This document shows, in pieces, positions 17,154-26,319 of a stretch of DNA of 55,184 bases. The stretch's first letter is position 1. Every line of letters starts with the position of its first letter. The notes under the pieces were generated by a model, which did not search any database, was not told the DNA's origin, and saw only the letters and a list, made by a program, of their open reading frames with translations. Source of the DNA: UBA1413 sp964472165 (lineage in GTDB: Bacteria > Bacteroidota > Bacteroidia > Bacteroidales > Prolixibacteraceae); the NCBI GenBank assembly GCA_964472165.1, contig CAYYJE010000002.1, positions 1 through 55,184 on the forward strand, read 5' to 3'. The position numbers were made by a program, and so were the translations under genes.

Positions 17154-18345
17154 ATGGCTTATATTCAGTCTGTTGCAGTACTTGTTCCGCTTTTGGCGAC
17201 TTCAAACTGGGCTTTGATTTTTTTGTTGTCGAAACGATCCGGAAATCCCGCCAGGTATTTTCTGGGCATTTTCATGCTTGTTGCTTCTTTGTTGTACATG
17301 GGCCACGCCTTGTTATTTCATGAAATGGTTCAGGTGGTACGTTCACTACGAACCGGTGTATACTTTAACCTCCCTGATGGTTTTTCCGCTTTATTATCAG
17401 TACCTCAGGCTACTTACTGTTGACAGAGAATGGCGCAGAACTTACCTGTTTCACTATATTCCCGGGGTTGTGATGGGGCTTGTTGCAATTGTCCTTCACA
17501 TTTTATTTCACGAAGAAGCACATAATTATTCGTTCGAACATTTTGTGAACAAATCAGGGATGCCTGGGTTGCAGGTAAATCCTGTTCTTTGTTTCGATAT
17601 TTTCAGACGCATCCTTTACGGTTGCCAGGTGCTTTTCTACCTGTGGGCCGGAATAAAGATGGTATCAGCCTATCAGGAGCGGGTGGACCATTTTTATTCC
17701 AATTCTGCCGTACGAAGCATTAACTGGGTGAAAGCTCTGAACTTCAGTTTACTTGTGGCAGCCGCGCTGAGTATGATTTTTAATGTAGCCGGACGGAACA
17801 TGTTTATGGATAAGCCCTCCCTGATGATGATTCCTTCCATCCTTTTCTCTCTCCTCTTTTTTGTGCTCGGATATCTGGGAAACTCGCAGAACCAGGTTGT
17901 CATCGAAATGCCGGAAAAGGTGCAGTCAGTGGTACTGACCGGTGATTCAGCAACCGGTGATGCCAACCCGGCAGGAGGTACGGGGATGGAAAATGAATTC
18001 GGGTTAAAACTCAGAGATTTGTTTGTGAAAGAGAGGCTGTTTTTAAATCCTGATCTTATAATCTGGGATGTAACCCGGGCATTGGGAACCAATCGCAGTT
18101 ACGTATCCCACTATATTAATTCAGTATACGGGAAGAATTTTTCCATGTATGTCAATCAATACAGGGTAGAAGAAGCCAAAAAATTACTGGCCGGAGAAGA
18201 GGGTTCCCGTCTGTCGCTGGAAACCATAGGCAGCTTGTGCGGTTTTGGATCGTTGAACAATTTTATCCGCGTTTTCCGGATGTTTGAAAACACCACTCCC
18301 GGCAGTTACAGGGAACTTTGCCGGAAAAGTGAGGTCGTTGTGTGA
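17154..18345 (+). CDS. AraC-family regulator with N-terminal membrane domain, interrupted by a frameshift
   Basis: Two overlapping frames form one protein. 17154-17423 supplies the N-terminus (MAYIQSVAVLVPLL, GIFMLVASLLYMGHALLFHE). The other frame continues from about 17337 with VHYEPVYTLTSLMVFPLYYQYLR and runs to 18345. Removing one G near 17336-17337 would read Q-V-Y-V-H-Y-E-P-V-Y and restore a continuous chain of about 396 residues. The joined protein has about six or seven membrane segments over the first ~250 residues and a C-terminal AraC HTH (WDVTRALGTNRSYVSHYIN, then ETIGSLCGFGSLNNFIRVFR). Such proteins probably sense something at the membrane and act on DNA. The change may be a real mutation, a programmed shift or a sequencing error. 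Confidence 0.75.
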
Positions 18346-18360
18346 GTAGGTTTTAGAAGA

Positions 18361-19284
18361 CTAAAAGGCGTCCACTTTCCGGTAAGCCTCCAATACAGCC
18401 ATTTCACCTTCTTTCCCGGGTTTGCTTTTGCCGTGTTCCATACAGAGGACACCCTCATAACCCTTTTTGTGGATATGTCTGAATATATTCAGGTAATTGA
18501 TTTCTCCTGTGGTAGGTTCTTTTCTTCCCGGATTGTCACCGATGTGGAAGGCGCCGATATAATCCCATGCCATGTCGATGTTGGGAATGATGTTGCCTTC
18601 GGTAATCTGTTGGTGATACATGTCGTTTACAATTTTACAGCCTGGATGGTTTACTGCCTTGCAGATCATATAACTCTGCGGGATGGTTGTTAAAAAGAGT
18701 CCCGGATGGTCGGTATGGGCATTCAGGGGTTCCATCACCAGGGTTAATCCGGATGGACCTACAATGTCGCAACACATCCGCATGGTGTCAATCACATTGG
18801 CTGTCTGGTAATCCCATGCCAGTTTTTCATCGTAGCGGCCGGGTACTACGAGTGCTGTTTTTACATGGGTCCTTTTCTGAACTTCCAGGGCATCTTTCAT
18901 TTTGCCGCGAAGCATCTCCATGATGGCCGGGTCACGGGTGACCATTGACCGGGTGCTGAAATCGGCATACAGCACGAAGGGGCCAAGGTCCATGCCAAGC
19001 CGTGCAAGCTCGTTGGCTATCTTTTCCTGTAAGGCTGGTTCTTTGTTCATCAGGCCATTGTCGAAAATTGCCCGGAATCCCTGGTCGTGAATAAACCGTA
19101 TCTGGTCGATCGGATTGTCGCCGGCATGTTCTTTAAACATCCCGAATCCCGGAGCATACTTAAGTTTAAACTGCGCTGAATTCGAGGTTTTCTGTTCTGA
19201 GGCGAAACTTAAGAGTGAAGCCGACAAACCGGTAGCTGCCAGTGCTCCCCATGTTGATTGTTTCAGAAAATTTCTGCGTTCCAT
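18361..19284 (-). CDS. Tat-exported TIM-barrel protein, hydroxypyruvate isomerase-like
   Basis: 307 residues of the xylose isomerase-like TIM-barrel superfamily. The start MERRNFLKQSTWGALAATGL has a twin-arginine motif (RRNFLK) with a hydrophobic stretch after it, so it is probably exported folded to the periplasm. The barrel includes TLVMEPLNAHTDHPG (metal-ligand Glu) and HIGDNPGRKEPTTGEINY, the hallmark of Hyi-type hydroxypyruvate isomerases, followed by GYEGVLCMEHGKSKPG with a second ligand Glu. The natural substrate is probably a sugar or sugar acid; hydroxypyruvate itself is unproven. It stands alone, convergent with the AraC-type gene. Confidence 0.85.
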   Translation of the reverse strand: MERRNFLKQSTWGALAATGLSASLLSFASEQKTSNSAQFKLKYAPGFGMFKEHAGDNPIDQIRFIHDQGFRAIFDNGLMNKEPALQEKIANELARLGMDLGPFVLYADFSTRSMVTRDPAIMEMLRGKMKDALEVQKRTHVKTALVVPGRYDEKLAWDYQTANVIDTMRMCCDIVGPSGLTLVMEPLNAHTDHPGLFLTTIPQSYMICKAVNHPGCKIVNDMYHQQITEGNIIPNIDMAWDYIGAFHIGDNPGRKEPTTGEINYLNIFRHIHKKGYEGVLCMEHGKSKPGKEGEMAVLEAYRKVDAF

Positions 19285-19443
19285 ATCGGTGAGTGTTTTA
19301 AAATTCAGATAAAATAAGGTTTTAAAAATACAAATTGATTTTGAAACAGAAAGGATTTAAAGCGCAATTAAGAGAGGAAGTTAAAATTGCACTTAGGGTT
19401 ATCGGGGGTTTTATTACTTTTACCGGTTCAAGAAAGAGGTGAT

Positions 19444-20931
19444 ATGCGAAGAATTTTTTCGGTTTTTCTATTTCTGTTTCTGATTCCCGGTATAAGAAGT
19501 TATGCCCAGGAAAAGCTTTCCAATGAGATGGAGGTATTCCATACCATTTCCAGCCACGACATCCTGGAATACGCAAGCGAACTGACTTCTGAAAAATACA
19601 GGGGGAGGTTGTCGGGTTCCCCGGGTTATGCCGCTGCAGCCGGATATGTGGCTGGGCTGCTCCGGGAGTGGGGACTTAAACCGGCTGTGAACGATACCTC
19701 CTATTTCCAGTGGTTTCCCAATGCCTATACCGAAGTGTTAAATCCTGGGAAAGTGATGATTCACCGGGGGAAGGAAGCAGGATCTGCGCGAAACAGGAAG
19801 CTGGGATTTCCGGAGGAATACTATCCCGGATCCAATTCGGCGACCGGAATAGTTACCGGCGAGGTGGTTTATGCCGGTTTTGGCATTTCTGCCCCTGAAC
19901 TTGGGTACGATGATTATGCCGGCCTCGATGTAAAGGGAAAAATTGTACTCCTGGAATCAGGAACTCCTTACAGCCGTGATGATTCGGTTATGCTGAAGTG
20001 GGAACCCTACAGTTACCATCGCTATAAATTTCAGCAAGCCATGGAAATGGGTGCTGCCGGACTGTTGTATGTGGGGTTGACAGCCAATCCCAATACCACC
20101 TGGACCGACGGATTTGTGTATGCGCACATCAGCGAAGCCATTGCCGACGACATCCTTTCAGAAAAAGGGCTCCCCTATGCCGGCCTGAAAGCCGGAATTG
20201 CCAAAAAAATGGAACCCGGCTCATTTCCCTTGCGCAGGAAAGTGACCATCAAGGATTCGACCCGTCATTTTCCCCATACCAACTCCTGTAATGTGGCAGG
20301 GATCATCGAAGGAAGCGATCCTGTGCTCAAGAATGAAGCGATCATTGTTGGGGCACATCTCGATGCTATCGGCCATCCGGGTATGCTGTTCCCTGGTGCG
20401 CTGGACAATGCCTCGGGTTGTGCCGATCTCCTGGGAGCAGCCAGGGCTCTGGCCTCCCTGGAGGTCAAACCTCGCAGAACGGTTATCTTTCTCTTTTTCG
20501 GGGGTGAAGAATGCGGGCTTTACGGAAGTACTGCCTATACTCAAAACCCGCTTTGGCCGAAAGAAAAGGTGCATCTGATGCTCAACCTTGACATGGTGGG
20601 CAATGGTACGGGATTCTTCCTGCAGGGGGGATTGTCAAGCCCTGAATTGCTTCATCATTTCACCACTGGCAACGACAGCCTTATTCACCGGCCCATGAGA
20701 GCCACTGAAAACAGAACTTCTTTCGGCCGCTCCAGAACAGATGGTGCCGTATTCCAGAAAGCAGGTTACCCCATGATGAACCTTTGGACTTCGGGAACGG
20801 TTAAGCCGGTGTTCTATCACCAGCCGCTTGACAATACCGACGGGCTCACCCCTGAAATCATGGAAGATGCGGCTAAACTGCTTTACTTGGGTATCCTCGG
20901 TATTGCCAACGACACCTGTTTAAAACCCTGA
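19444..20931 (+). CDS. M28-family zinc aminopeptidase with PA domain
   Basis: An exported di-zinc exopeptidase of about 495 residues. The ATG at 19444 begins a signal peptide (MRRIFSVFLFLFLIPGIRSYA, cleavage near SYA-QE). A protease-associated (PA) domain lies around GYDDYAGLDVKGKIVLLESG to GAAGLLYVG. The M28 catalytic half shows the metal ligands in order: His in VGAHLDAIG, Asp in GALDNASGCADLL, the catalytic Glu pair in FFGGEECGLYG, Asp in LNLDMVGNG, and His in FYHQPLDNTD. The earlier frame start at 19387 would bury the signal peptide and is rejected. Likely role: peptide scavenging in the periplasm or outside. Confidence 0.93.
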   Translation: MRRIFSVFLFLFLIPGIRSYAQEKLSNEMEVFHTISSHDILEYASELTSEKYRGRLSGSPGYAAAAGYVAGLLREWGLKPAVNDTSYFQWFPNAYTEVLNPGKVMIHRGKEAGSARNRKLGFPEEYYPGSNSATGIVTGEVVYAGFGISAPELGYDDYAGLDVKGKIVLLESGTPYSRDDSVMLKWEPYSYHRYKFQQAMEMGAAGLLYVGLTANPNTTWTDGFVYAHISEAIADDILSEKGLPYAGLKAGIAKKMEPGSFPLRRKVTIKDSTRHFPHTNSCNVAGIIEGSDPVLKNEAIIVGAHLDAIGHPGMLFPGALDNASGCADLLGAARALASLEVKPRRTVIFLFFGGEECGLYGSTAYTQNPLWPKEKVHLMLNLDMVGNGTGFFLQGGLSSPELLHHFTTGNDSLIHRPMRATENRTSFGRSRTDGAVFQKAGYPMMNLWTSGTVKPVFYHQPLDNTDGLTPEIMEDAAKLLYLGILGIANDTCLKP

Positions 20932-21004
20932 GGACTATTTGGAAATTTGCCACAGCCGCTGTATTATAACATTCAGATATTCTAATCCTCTAACATTCTG
21001 ACAA

Positions 21005-21811
21005 TTGACAGCTGAGGGACACATACTCAAAATGAGGGCGGCATTTGCCACCCCGGTGGAGTATTATCTGCCTTTCAATGATACGGAGGTATCTATGAAC
21101 AGGCTTATCGGCCACGAAATAGCGCTGGAATTTACGGGTATCATCCGCTGTATTTCCTGCGGAAAGATTACGAAAACCTCATTTGCACAGGGATTTTGCT
21201 ACAATTGCCTACAAACCGCCCCTGAAGCGGGTGAGTCGGTTTTGCAGCCTGAACTGTCGAAGGCACACCTGGGTATTGCGCGCGATATGGAGTATGCGGA
21301 GAAGCACGATCTGATCGACCATGTGGTCTATCTGGCCTTGTCTCCAGGGTTGAAGGTGGGAGTCACCCGTCATCACCAGGTCCCCACGCGCTGGATTGAC
21401 CAGGGGGCTACTGAGGCTGTGGCAGTAGCCCGGACCCCAAACCGGCATATCGCCGGTATCATGGAAGTTTGGCTCAAACAGTATTTCTCTGACAAAACCA
21501 ACTGGAGGGATATGCTGCAAAATAAAAAGCCGGAAGTTGGATCGCTTGCCATTGAAAAGAGAGGGGTTTATAAACTGTTAACCCCGGAATTAAAGAAATA
21601 CTGGCTCCACGGGGAGGAAACCACCCGCATCGAATATCCGGTTTTGTGTTATCCGGAGAAGATTGTCACCGTGACATTTGACAAAACACCCCGGATCACC
21701 GGTGTCCTCCAGGGAATTAAAGGCCAGTACCTCCTGCTGGGTGACGAAACTGCCCTGAATATCCGCAGGCACAACGGTTACCAGGTAAGAATGGTCTGGG
21801 AATCTGAATGA
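21005..21811 (+). CDS. DUF2797 protein with cysteine-rich knuckle (TTG start)
   Basis: A 268-residue protein of unknown function. Near the N-terminus it has a four-Cys cluster, CISCGKITKTSFAQGFCYNC, that probably binds zinc. Further on, HVVYLALSPGLKVGVTRHHQVPTRWIDQGA resembles the GIY-YIG-like core described for this family. The frame is closed by TGA two codons before the TTG at 21005, and the residues EGHILKMR just after it resemble the family's N-terminus, so TTG is preferred over the ATG at 21032. The 59-residue membrane gene follows after 27 bases. Nucleic-acid binding is a guess from the zinc knuckle. Confidence 0.8.
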   Translation: MTAEGHILKMRAAFATPVEYYLPFNDTEVSMNRLIGHEIALEFTGIIRCISCGKITKTSFAQGFCYNCLQTAPEAGESVLQPELSKAHLGIARDMEYAEKHDLIDHVVYLALSPGLKVGVTRHHQVPTRWIDQGATEAVAVARTPNRHIAGIMEVWLKQYFSDKTNWRDMLQNKKPEVGSLAIEKRGVYKLLTPELKKYWLHGEETTRIEYPVLCYPEKIVTVTFDKTPRITGVLQGIKGQYLLLGDETALNIRRHNGYQVRMVWESE

Positions 21812-21838
21812 AGCGTTATCACTGATTACATCCCGAAT

Positions 21839-22018
21839 ATGAAAATCATGAAATTTGTCAACATTAGCTACAACCTGTTCGTAGCGGTTCTGGCCCTGCT
21901 GGTTGTCAATTATTTTCTGGAAATCGTTGCAATTCCGGCCTGGCTTATGATTGTCGTGCTCGTTGTGGCAGCCCTGTTGTTCTTTGCCCGGCAATATTAC
22001 CGTTTTGGCAGGCATTGA
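21839..22018 (+). CDS. Small two-helix membrane protein, 59 residues
   Basis: A short open frame from an ATG 27 bases after the DUF2797 stop to TGA at 22016-22018. It starts MKIMKFVNISYN and has two hydrophobic stretches (LFVAVLALLVVNYFLEIVAI and WLMIVVLVVAALLFFA) separated by a proline, then ends in the basic tail RQYYRFGRH. The composition is that of a real membrane hairpin with both ends probably in the cytoplasm. Position suggests co-transcription with DUF2797. The family is unknown to me and the start could also be the second ATG four codons in. Confidence 0.6.
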   Translation: MKIMKFVNISYNLFVAVLALLVVNYFLEIVAIPAWLMIVVLVVAALLFFARQYYRFGRH

Positions 22019-22096
22019 TCCGGACCGGGGGAATAAACATGATGGAATTCCTGTGTGGGGTTCCACAATTTTTGTTTATTTGAGGCAGGAAATTAA

Positions 22097-23155
22097 ATGG
22101 AAAAACTGAATAGTCAACAATATTCAAACGAAATCATTATGGAAAATATCGACTGGAAAAATCTGGGATTCGGGTATAAAAAAACCGAATACAATGTACG
22201 CTGTTATTTCAGGAACGGCAAGTGGGGTGAACTGGAGGTCAGCTCTTCGGAGTTCATAGAGATGCACATAGGGGCTACAGCGCTTCATTACGGCCAGGAA
22301 GCCTTTGAAGGGCTGAAAGCTTTCAGGGGAAAGGACGGGAAAGTGCGGATTTTCAGGCTGAAAGACAATGACCTCCGGTTGAAGAGCTCCTGTGAAGGAA
22401 TCATGATGGAGAAGTTGCCCGAAGGGTTGTTTGAAAAAGCGGTAAAAAAGGCTGTTCAGCTGAACATGTCCTTCATCCCTCCCTATGAATCGGGTGCATC
22501 GCTTTATATCAGGCCTTTGCTGATCGGGACAGGTGCCGAAATCGGTGTAAAACCTGCCACTGAATATTTATTTATCGTATTTGTAATGCCGGTTGGCCCC
22601 TATTTCCCGGAAGGGTTCAAGCCTACTGACCTGGTAATTCTCCGGAAGTATGACCGGGCAGCTCCGCAGGGTACCGGAAAATACAAAGTAGGCGGCAACT
22701 ATGCAGCCAGCATGGTTGCAGGTTACAAAGCCAAAAAGGGAGGTTATTCGGCGGTTTTGTATCTCGACAGCAAAGAAAAGAAATACATTGACGAGTGTGG
22801 CCCGGCCAATTTCTTTGCCATAAAGGAGAATATCTATATCACTCCTGAATCGGACTCCATCCTTCCTTCCATTACCAACAAAAGCCTGATGGTACTGGCT
22901 GAGGAGATCGGTTTGAAAGTGGAAAGGAGAAAGGTTACCTACGAAGAGCTTGCCGGCTTTGAAGAGATCGGGGCTTGCGGAACCGCTGCTGTGATTTCAC
23001 CTATCAAACGGATCTATGATGCCGATGAAGAGCGTGAGTTTCTTTACGGAACAGAGCCGGGGCCCTGGAGTACTAAATTGTACAATAAACTCCGTGCAAT
23101 CCAGTATGGCGATGAGCCGGATACCCATGGGTGGACCACTGTTCTGGAGGAGTAA
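22097..23155 (+). CDS. ilvE: Branched-chain amino acid aminotransferase
   Basis: A fold-type IV PLP enzyme that interconverts Leu, Ile and Val with their 2-oxo acids. 352 residues. Visible marks: HYGQEAFEGLKAFRG near the N-terminus, RPLLIGTGAEIGVKPA, the PLP lysine in GTGKYKVGGNYAAS, and GACGTAAVISPI near the C-terminus, all as in the group I enzymes. An alternative ATG at 22139 lies 14 codons in and would begin MENIDWKNLGFGY; the upstream ATG has a purine-rich lead (GAGGCAGGAAATTAA) and is kept. It is a single gene, followed by a repeat-containing intergenic region before asnS. Confidence 0.95.
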   Translation: MEKLNSQQYSNEIIMENIDWKNLGFGYKKTEYNVRCYFRNGKWGELEVSSSEFIEMHIGATALHYGQEAFEGLKAFRGKDGKVRIFRLKDNDLRLKSSCEGIMMEKLPEGLFEKAVKKAVQLNMSFIPPYESGASLYIRPLLIGTGAEIGVKPATEYLFIVFVMPVGPYFPEGFKPTDLVILRKYDRAAPQGTGKYKVGGNYAASMVAGYKAKKGGYSAVLYLDSKEKKYIDECGPANFFAIKENIYITPESDSILPSITNKSLMVLAEEIGLKVERRKVTYEELAGFEEIGACGTAAVISPIKRIYDADEEREFLYGTEPGPWSTKLYNKLRAIQYGDEPDTHGWTTVLEE

Positions 23156-23170
23156 ACGGTTATCGGTGTG

Positions 23171-23258
23171 AGAGACTCAGGGACTCAGAGATCAGGGGCT
23201 AAGGGACTGGATCACGGGATCACTGAATCACAGGATCACAGAAAAAGGGTAATCGGTG
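23171..23258. repeat. GATCAC-rich intergenic repeat, copy A
   Basis: The DNA between ilvE and asnS holds degenerate short repeats (GACTCAGG, then GGATCAC, GGATCAC, GAATCAC, GGATCAC) ending in GAAAAAGGGTAATCGGTG. The part from GACTGGATCAC (23205) to AATCGGTG (23258) is closely matched at 46099-46144. It codes for nothing evident. Confidence 0.65.
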
Positions 23259-23292
23259 TTTCGCCGGTAATCGGTAATCCCCGATAAAAATG

Positions 23293-23300
23293 TACTTTTG
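23293..23300 (+). promoter_or_regulatory. -7 promoter element of asnS
   Basis: TACTTTTG matches TAnnTTTG; the predicted start near 23306 gives a leader of about 30 bases before the asnS ATG. Confidence 0.55.
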
Positions 23301-23335
23301 TAGCCCGTACGAAAACGAGCTAATAAAAGGTAGGT

Positions 23336-24772
23336 ATGATCAGGAAAAAAATCAGGGAGATTCTCAGGAGTCAGGAAACCGGCCAGGAAGTTCTTGTCAA
23401 AGGATGGGTAAGGACAAAGCGGAGCAGTAAGAATGTCAATTTCATAGCGCTGAATGACGGTTCCGTCATTCACAGCCTTCAGATCGTGGCCGATGTCACA
23501 AATTTTGATGAAGCCCTTTTTCGGGAGATCAACACAGGTGCAGCACTGGCGGTTACGGGGGTGTTGATGCCTTCGGCCGGAAGCGGCCAGCAGGTGGAGT
23601 TGATTGCCCGTCAGATTGAAATCCTGGGTGGTGCCGATCCCGAGAAATTCCCCATTCAGTCCAAGAAGCACTCACTTGAGTTCCTTCGTGAAAATGCACA
23701 TCTCCGTTTCCGGACCAATACTTTCGGGGCAATTTTCAGAATCCGTCATGCCATGGCTTATGCCATCCACGACTATTTCAACCGTCATGGGTTTTATTAT
23801 TTGCATACTCCGGTTATTACCGCTTCCGATGCAGAAGGGGCCGGGCAGATGTTCCGGGTTACCACCCTTGATGCACAGAATCCTCCCCTGAATGAGGAGG
23901 GGAAAGTTGATTTTTCTGAAGATTTCTTCGGACGGCCCACCAACCTGACTGTTTCCGGGCAATTGGAGGGAGAACTCGGGGCTACGGCTTTGGGCGAAAT
24001 TTATACCTTCGGACCCACCTTCCGGGCTGAGAATTCCAACACCACCCGCCACCTGGCTGAATTCTGGATGATTGAGCCTGAAATGGCCTTTTATGACCTG
24101 AAGGACAACATGGACCTGGCCGAGGATTTCCTCAAATCCCTCATCCGGTATGCACTCGAACATTGCGTCGACGACCTTCACTTCCTGGCAGGCAGGCTGA
24201 AAGAGGAGGAAAAGGGAAAACCACAGGATCAGCAATCCATGGATCTGGTCGAAAAACTGAAGTTTGTGGCCGACAATGAATTTGTGAGGCTTACTTATAC
24301 CGAAGCAATTGAGATCCTGAGAAATTCGAATGCCTATAAAAAGAAAAAATTCCAGTTTCCGGTAGAATGGGGCGTGGACCTTCAGAGCGAGCATGAACGT
24401 TACCTTGTGGAAAAACACTTTCAGAAACCGGTTATCCTCATCAATTACCCCAGGGAAATCAAGGCTTTTTATATGAAGCAGAATGAGGATGGCAAAACCG
24501 TGGCAGCCATGGATGTGCTTTTCCCGCAGATCGGTGAAATCATCGGGGGGTCGCAGCGGGAGGAAAATTATGGAAAACTGGTTGCCCGCATGGAAGAGAT
24601 GCATATTCCGATTGACGAAATGTGGTGGTATCTCGATACCCGCAGGTTTGGCTCCGTGCCTCACAGCGGTTTCGGATTGGGGTTTGAAAGGTTTATCCTG
24701 TTTATCACCGGAATGGGAAATATCAGGGATGTAATAGCCTTCCCGAGGACACCCAAAAATGCGGAATTCTGA
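23336..24772 (+). CDS. asnS: Asparagine--tRNA ligase
   Basis: A class IIb synthetase that charges tRNA-Asn. 478 residues. The N-terminal OB-fold anticodon-binding domain runs from about 15 to 105 (VLVKGWVRTKRSSKNVNFIALNDGS). The catalytic core has GAIFRIRHAMAYAIHDYFNRHGFYYLHTP, motif 2 FGPTFRAENSNTTRHLAEFWMIEPE, and motif 3 GFGLGFERFILFITGMGNIRD. The NTTRH and 'MIEPE' stretch distinguishes it from AspS. It is transcribed from its own promoter, with rpoN 76 bases downstream. Confidence 0.97.
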   Translation: MIRKKIREILRSQETGQEVLVKGWVRTKRSSKNVNFIALNDGSVIHSLQIVADVTNFDEALFREINTGAALAVTGVLMPSAGSGQQVELIARQIEILGGADPEKFPIQSKKHSLEFLRENAHLRFRTNTFGAIFRIRHAMAYAIHDYFNRHGFYYLHTPVITASDAEGAGQMFRVTTLDAQNPPLNEEGKVDFSEDFFGRPTNLTVSGQLEGELGATALGEIYTFGPTFRAENSNTTRHLAEFWMIEPEMAFYDLKDNMDLAEDFLKSLIRYALEHCVDDLHFLAGRLKEEEKGKPQDQQSMDLVEKLKFVADNEFVRLTYTEAIEILRNSNAYKKKKFQFPVEWGVDLQSEHERYLVEKHFQKPVILINYPREIKAFYMKQNEDGKTVAAMDVLFPQIGEIIGGSQREENYGKLVARMEEMHIPIDEMWWYLDTRRFGSVPHSGFGLGFERFILFITGMGNIRDVIAFPRTPKNAEF

Positions 24773-24848
24773 TTCAAGTGAAAAAAGCACAGGAGTCATA
24801 CTATCCCGGAAAATTTATTAAATTTGAACTTCCAGTATCAACCGGGAA

Positions 24849-26303
24849 ATGAAACAGAAACTATCGCTGCAGCAAAAATTGTTACAGAAGCTTTCACCTC
24901 AGCAAATTCAGGTGATCAAGCTTCTCGAAATCCCTGCGTTGCAGCTTGAGCAGCGCATTAAAAAAGAGCTGGAAGAAAATCCCGTCCTGGAAGTGGAAGA
25001 CGACTCTGCCTATGGGGAAGAGGAGAGTGAAAACCCGGAATTGCGAACCGATGAGGACAAAGACAACGAAGAGTTCTCAGTAGAAGATTATATGCCCGAA
25101 GATGAGATACCGGGTTATAAACTGCAAACCAACAACTATTCCCCCGACGACAAGCAGATGGACATCCCCTTCTCTGTTGGGGACACATTTCACGAATTCC
25201 TTCAGGAACAGGCTGGTATGGACAGCCTGAACGACCACCAGCAGATGCTTGCAGAATATATCATCGGGAATATTGACGAGGATGGTTATCTCAGGCGCGA
25301 TTTGCCCTCCATCAGCGATGACCTTGCCTTTCATCTGAACATGAACGTGAGTGAGGAGGAGCTGGCAATAATTCTGGAGGTGATCCAGGGATTTGATCCT
25401 CCCGGGGTGGGTGCCCGCACGCTTCAGGAATGTTTGCTCCTCCAGCTGAATCGCAGACCGGGAGAACACCAGAAACTGGCCATCACCATTATCCGGGATT
25501 ATTTCGAGGAATTTACCAAAAAGCATTACGACAAAATCTCACGCCGGCTCAACGTCGACGATACGGAGCTGAAACAGGCCATCGACCTGATCCTCAAACT
25601 CAATCCCAAACCCGGAAGCTCCTACAGCAATCCCCTTAATAAATCGAACCAGCATATTGTACCCGACTTTATTCTGGAAAGTGTGGATGGGGAACTGCAG
25701 CTGAGCCTGAACCAGAAAAACCTTCCTGAACTGAGGATCAATGAATCCTATCTCGACATGCTCCGCACAATGGCTGGAAACCGCAACAATTCCAACAAGA
25801 ATACCCGGGAAGCTGCCAATTTTGTAAAGCAAAAACTCGATTCTGCACGATGGTTCATTGACGCAATCAGGCAACGGCAACAGACTTTACTGGCCACCAT
25901 GGCTGAGATCATCGATCTTCAGAAGGAGTATTTCCGCGATGGGGATGAAACCAGGCTGAAACCCATGATACTGAAGGATATCTCAGAACGCACAGGACTG
26001 GATATCTCTACCATCTCCAGGGTTTCCAACAGCAAATATATCCAGACTCATTTTGGCATTTTTCCGTTGAAATATTTCTTTTCGGAGGCCATGCAAACTG
26101 ACACCGGAGAAGAGGTTTCAACCCGCGAAATAAAGAAAATCCTGAAAGATTGTATCGACAATGAGGACAAGCGTCACCCGGTTACCGACGAGAAACTGAC
26201 GGAAATCCTCAGGGAGAAGTCGTACAACATTGCCCGCCGGACAGTGGCAAAGTACCGGGAACAGCTTGAAATCCCGGTTGCCAGGATGCGCAAGGAACTC
26301 TGA
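24849..26303 (+). CDS. rpoN: RNA polymerase sigma-54 factor
   Basis: The alternative sigma factor that recognises -24/-12 promoters and needs an AAA+ activator to open DNA. 484 residues. Region I is the Gln/Leu-rich start (LSLQQKLLQKLSPQQIQVIKLLE), region II is the acidic stretch at about 45-85, and the core-binding and DNA-binding parts follow. The RpoN box appears close to the C-terminus as ARRTVAKYREQL. An HTH-like segment includes ISERTGLDISTISRVSNSKYIQT. No bacterial enhancer-binding protein gene is in the window. Confidence 0.96.
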   Translation: MKQKLSLQQKLLQKLSPQQIQVIKLLEIPALQLEQRIKKELEENPVLEVEDDSAYGEEESENPELRTDEDKDNEEFSVEDYMPEDEIPGYKLQTNNYSPDDKQMDIPFSVGDTFHEFLQEQAGMDSLNDHQQMLAEYIIGNIDEDGYLRRDLPSISDDLAFHLNMNVSEEELAIILEVIQGFDPPGVGARTLQECLLLQLNRRPGEHQKLAITIIRDYFEEFTKKHYDKISRRLNVDDTELKQAIDLILKLNPKPGSSYSNPLNKSNQHIVPDFILESVDGELQLSLNQKNLPELRINESYLDMLRTMAGNRNNSNKNTREAANFVKQKLDSARWFIDAIRQRQQTLLATMAEIIDLQKEYFRDGDETRLKPMILKDISERTGLDISTISRVSNSKYIQTHFGIFPLKYFFSEAMQTDTGEEVSTREIKKILKDCIDNEDKRHPVTDEKLTEILREKSYNIARRTVAKYREQLEIPVARMRKEL

Positions 26304-26319
26304 GTTTTGTGCAGCGCGA

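Noticed and set aside
16894..17205. Minus-strand frame of 103 residues over the candidate small RNA
   Set aside because: It crosses the terminator hairpin and T-run and resembles no protein; the signals there fit a short RNA better.
22097..22138. Start of ilvE at the ATG 22139
   Set aside because: Possible, but the upstream ATG has a purine-rich leader and an intact frame; left at 22097 with the alternative noted.
23171..23258. GATCAC repeats as a CRISPR array
   Set aside because: Units are only 7-10 bases with no spacers of regular length, and no cas genes are present.
23672..24799. Minus-strand frame of 375 residues
   Set aside because: It is the shadow of asnS.
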